Assembly: GCF_002270055.1 (NCBI RefSeq)
Contig: NZ_NIBG01000001.1
Span: 220,682 to 284,681, forward strand
Source of the DNA: Anaeromicrobium sediminis
GTDB lineage: Bacteria; Bacillota; Clostridia; Peptostreptococcales; Thermotaleaceae
DNA: 64,000 nt
Direction of reading: 5' to 3'
A program made the position numbers and the translations under genes. The notes beneath the pieces are model-generated. The model saw only the letters and a list, made by a program, of their open reading frames with translations. It ran no database searches and was not told where the DNA came from. Positions 63,228 to 64,000 of the stretch are shown here, piece by piece. Each line of letters starts with the position of its first letter. The stretch's first letter is position 1.

Positions 63228-63731
63228 ATGATTATGAAAAGAAGCTTAAAAGTTGCAATTGTTTTTTTTATTATTATTTCATCAGTTATTGTGGGATGCG
63301 CTCAAAGTGATTCAAAATCTCAAGATGCAAAACAGTTTTCAAATGCAGAAATTGTTCTCTCCGAATTACCTGCATATAATGGTGAGCAATATGAAGGAGT
63401 TATTGTAAAAGTATATGTTAATAATGAAAATGTCATTTATGGTTATGAGATAGAAGGTTCTACGGGCTATTATAAATATGGAGAAGACATTGTTGCTGCA
63501 GGAATATCCACAATAGGTCAAAATACTTTAAATTCTATAAAGATATTTACTGAAGATAAAGTAGAAGAAAAAATAGATGTTGAATATTTAAAATGTATCT
63601 TACCTAACATGAAGAATAATGATGGAAGTCAAGAAGCAAACGTATTATTAAATTCAGCAGTCCTAGGATTATATTCAATTCAAGTTAGTTATGGTTCAGA
63701 ATTTATAAATGTAGTAAAAGTTAAAGAATAA
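63228..63731 (+). CDS. Lipoprotein of unknown function
   Basis: 167 residues with a lipobox VIVGC near residue 24 after a hydrophobic signal segment. AAAGGAGG lies before ATG codons at 63228 and 63234; both are possible. The mature part is beta-rich (VIYGYEIEGSTGYYKYGEDI). I do not recognise the domain. It may be the first gene of a unit with the next one. Confidence 0.65.
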   Translation: MIMKRSLKVAIVFFIIISSVIVGCAQSDSKSQDAKQFSNAEIVLSELPAYNGEQYEGVIVKVYVNNENVIYGYEIEGSTGYYKYGEDIVAAGISTIGQNTLNSIKIFTEDKVEEKIDVEYLKCILPNMKNNDGSQEANVLLNSAVLGLYSIQVSYGSEFINVVKVKE

Positions 63732-63926
63732 TAATATTAGAATAGAATTTCATACTTTCTAGGCAAAGTGGTTTTGTGTGATGTAGTATTTTAAAATAGC
63801 TAACAGGATCTATTTTAATAAATACATTAATACTTTAATCAAAATTATGTAGGCATAAAAAATTGACCATAATGTTAAACGAAATAAATTAATTTATAAG
63901 TATATGCAAAGGAGAATTAGTACTCT

Positions 63927-64000
63927 ATGAAAACATTAGATTTACTAAGATCGGTGGAAGAATTTATAAAAAATAACAGACTTGCTTTATTATACTTTTC
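63927..64000 (+). CDS. Thioredoxin-like protein, N-terminal fragment (cut by window edge)
   Basis: Twenty-four codons from the ATG at 63927 (AAGGAG upstream) to the window end: a helix and then the strand NNRLALLYFS, as in the first strand of thioredoxin-fold proteins. The active site would lie just outside the window. Confidence 0.5.
   Translation, partial: MKTLDLLRSVEEFIKNNRLALLYF

Overview
The window looks like chromosomal DNA from a low-GC, anaerobic, spore-forming member of the Clostridia, possibly of the Tissierellales or Peptostreptococcaceae type. The reasons are AT-rich codon use, strong GGAGG ribosome binding sites, spore genes (two SASPs and a spoVA operon), HrcA/CIRCE and LexA control, a selenocysteine-dependent amino-acid reductase of the Stickland type, and a second UGA-containing gene. 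Almost all of it reads as ordinary chromosome. Accessory tracts are the repeat-bearing left end (about 0.5-1.3 kb), a gene-loss scar at about 37.27 kb and a decayed prophage at about 60.2-62.9 kb.

Region 1 (1-16 kb). After a cut gene, a set of 21-bp repeats, a methyltransferase and two unknown genes comes the main metabolic locus. A sensor kinase with a solute-binding domain and a sigma-54-dependent response regulator (13.5-10.2 kb) lie upstream of a good -24/-12 promoter. That promoter leads into grdX, a grdE-type pyruvoyl proprotein, a grdB-type selenoprotein (UGA at 7207-7209), a Na+-coupled NSS transporter, a metallo-beta-lactamase-fold hydrolase and an unknown protein. This is a substrate-specific component B module (glycine, sarcosine, betaine or a related amine) with its own sensor and transporter, but without the shared grdA/C/D genes.

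Region 2 (13.6-31 kb) is mostly housekeeping: an SDR, sfsA, a XerS-like recombinase, a divergent yneA-like/lexA pair with two SOS boxes, a CPBP protease, signal peptidase I, an ABC-F ATPase behind a possible attenuator, an SPFH protein, and an alkA-ogt-radical SAM operon.

Region 3 (31-39.7 kb) has a short selenocysteine glutaredoxin (UGA at 32238-32240) that ordinary gene callers would miss, regulators (AraC/GyrI, autoregulated MerR-TipAS), an Fe-alcohol dehydrogenase, a scar joining two 5'-truncated genes, and a formamidase-like enzyme.

Region 4 (40-48 kb) holds a surface-polymer acylation cluster (two DUF4358 lipoproteins, an MBOAT, a DHHW protein) and an OmpR/kinase system mixed with two secreted proteins of unknown role. 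Region 5 (47.9-59.5 kb) is spore- and stress-related: sspH, htpG with a CIRCE operator, and a DUF1657-DUF421-spoVAC-spoVAD-spoVAE operon organised like the spoVA2mob operon of Bacillus, then an alpha/beta SASP, an SLH-domain protein and a PAP2 phosphatase. Region 6 (59.5-64 kb) is the prophage remnant (BRO-N fragment, ArpU-like regulator, frameshifted recU) followed by a lipoprotein and the start of a thioredoxin-like gene.
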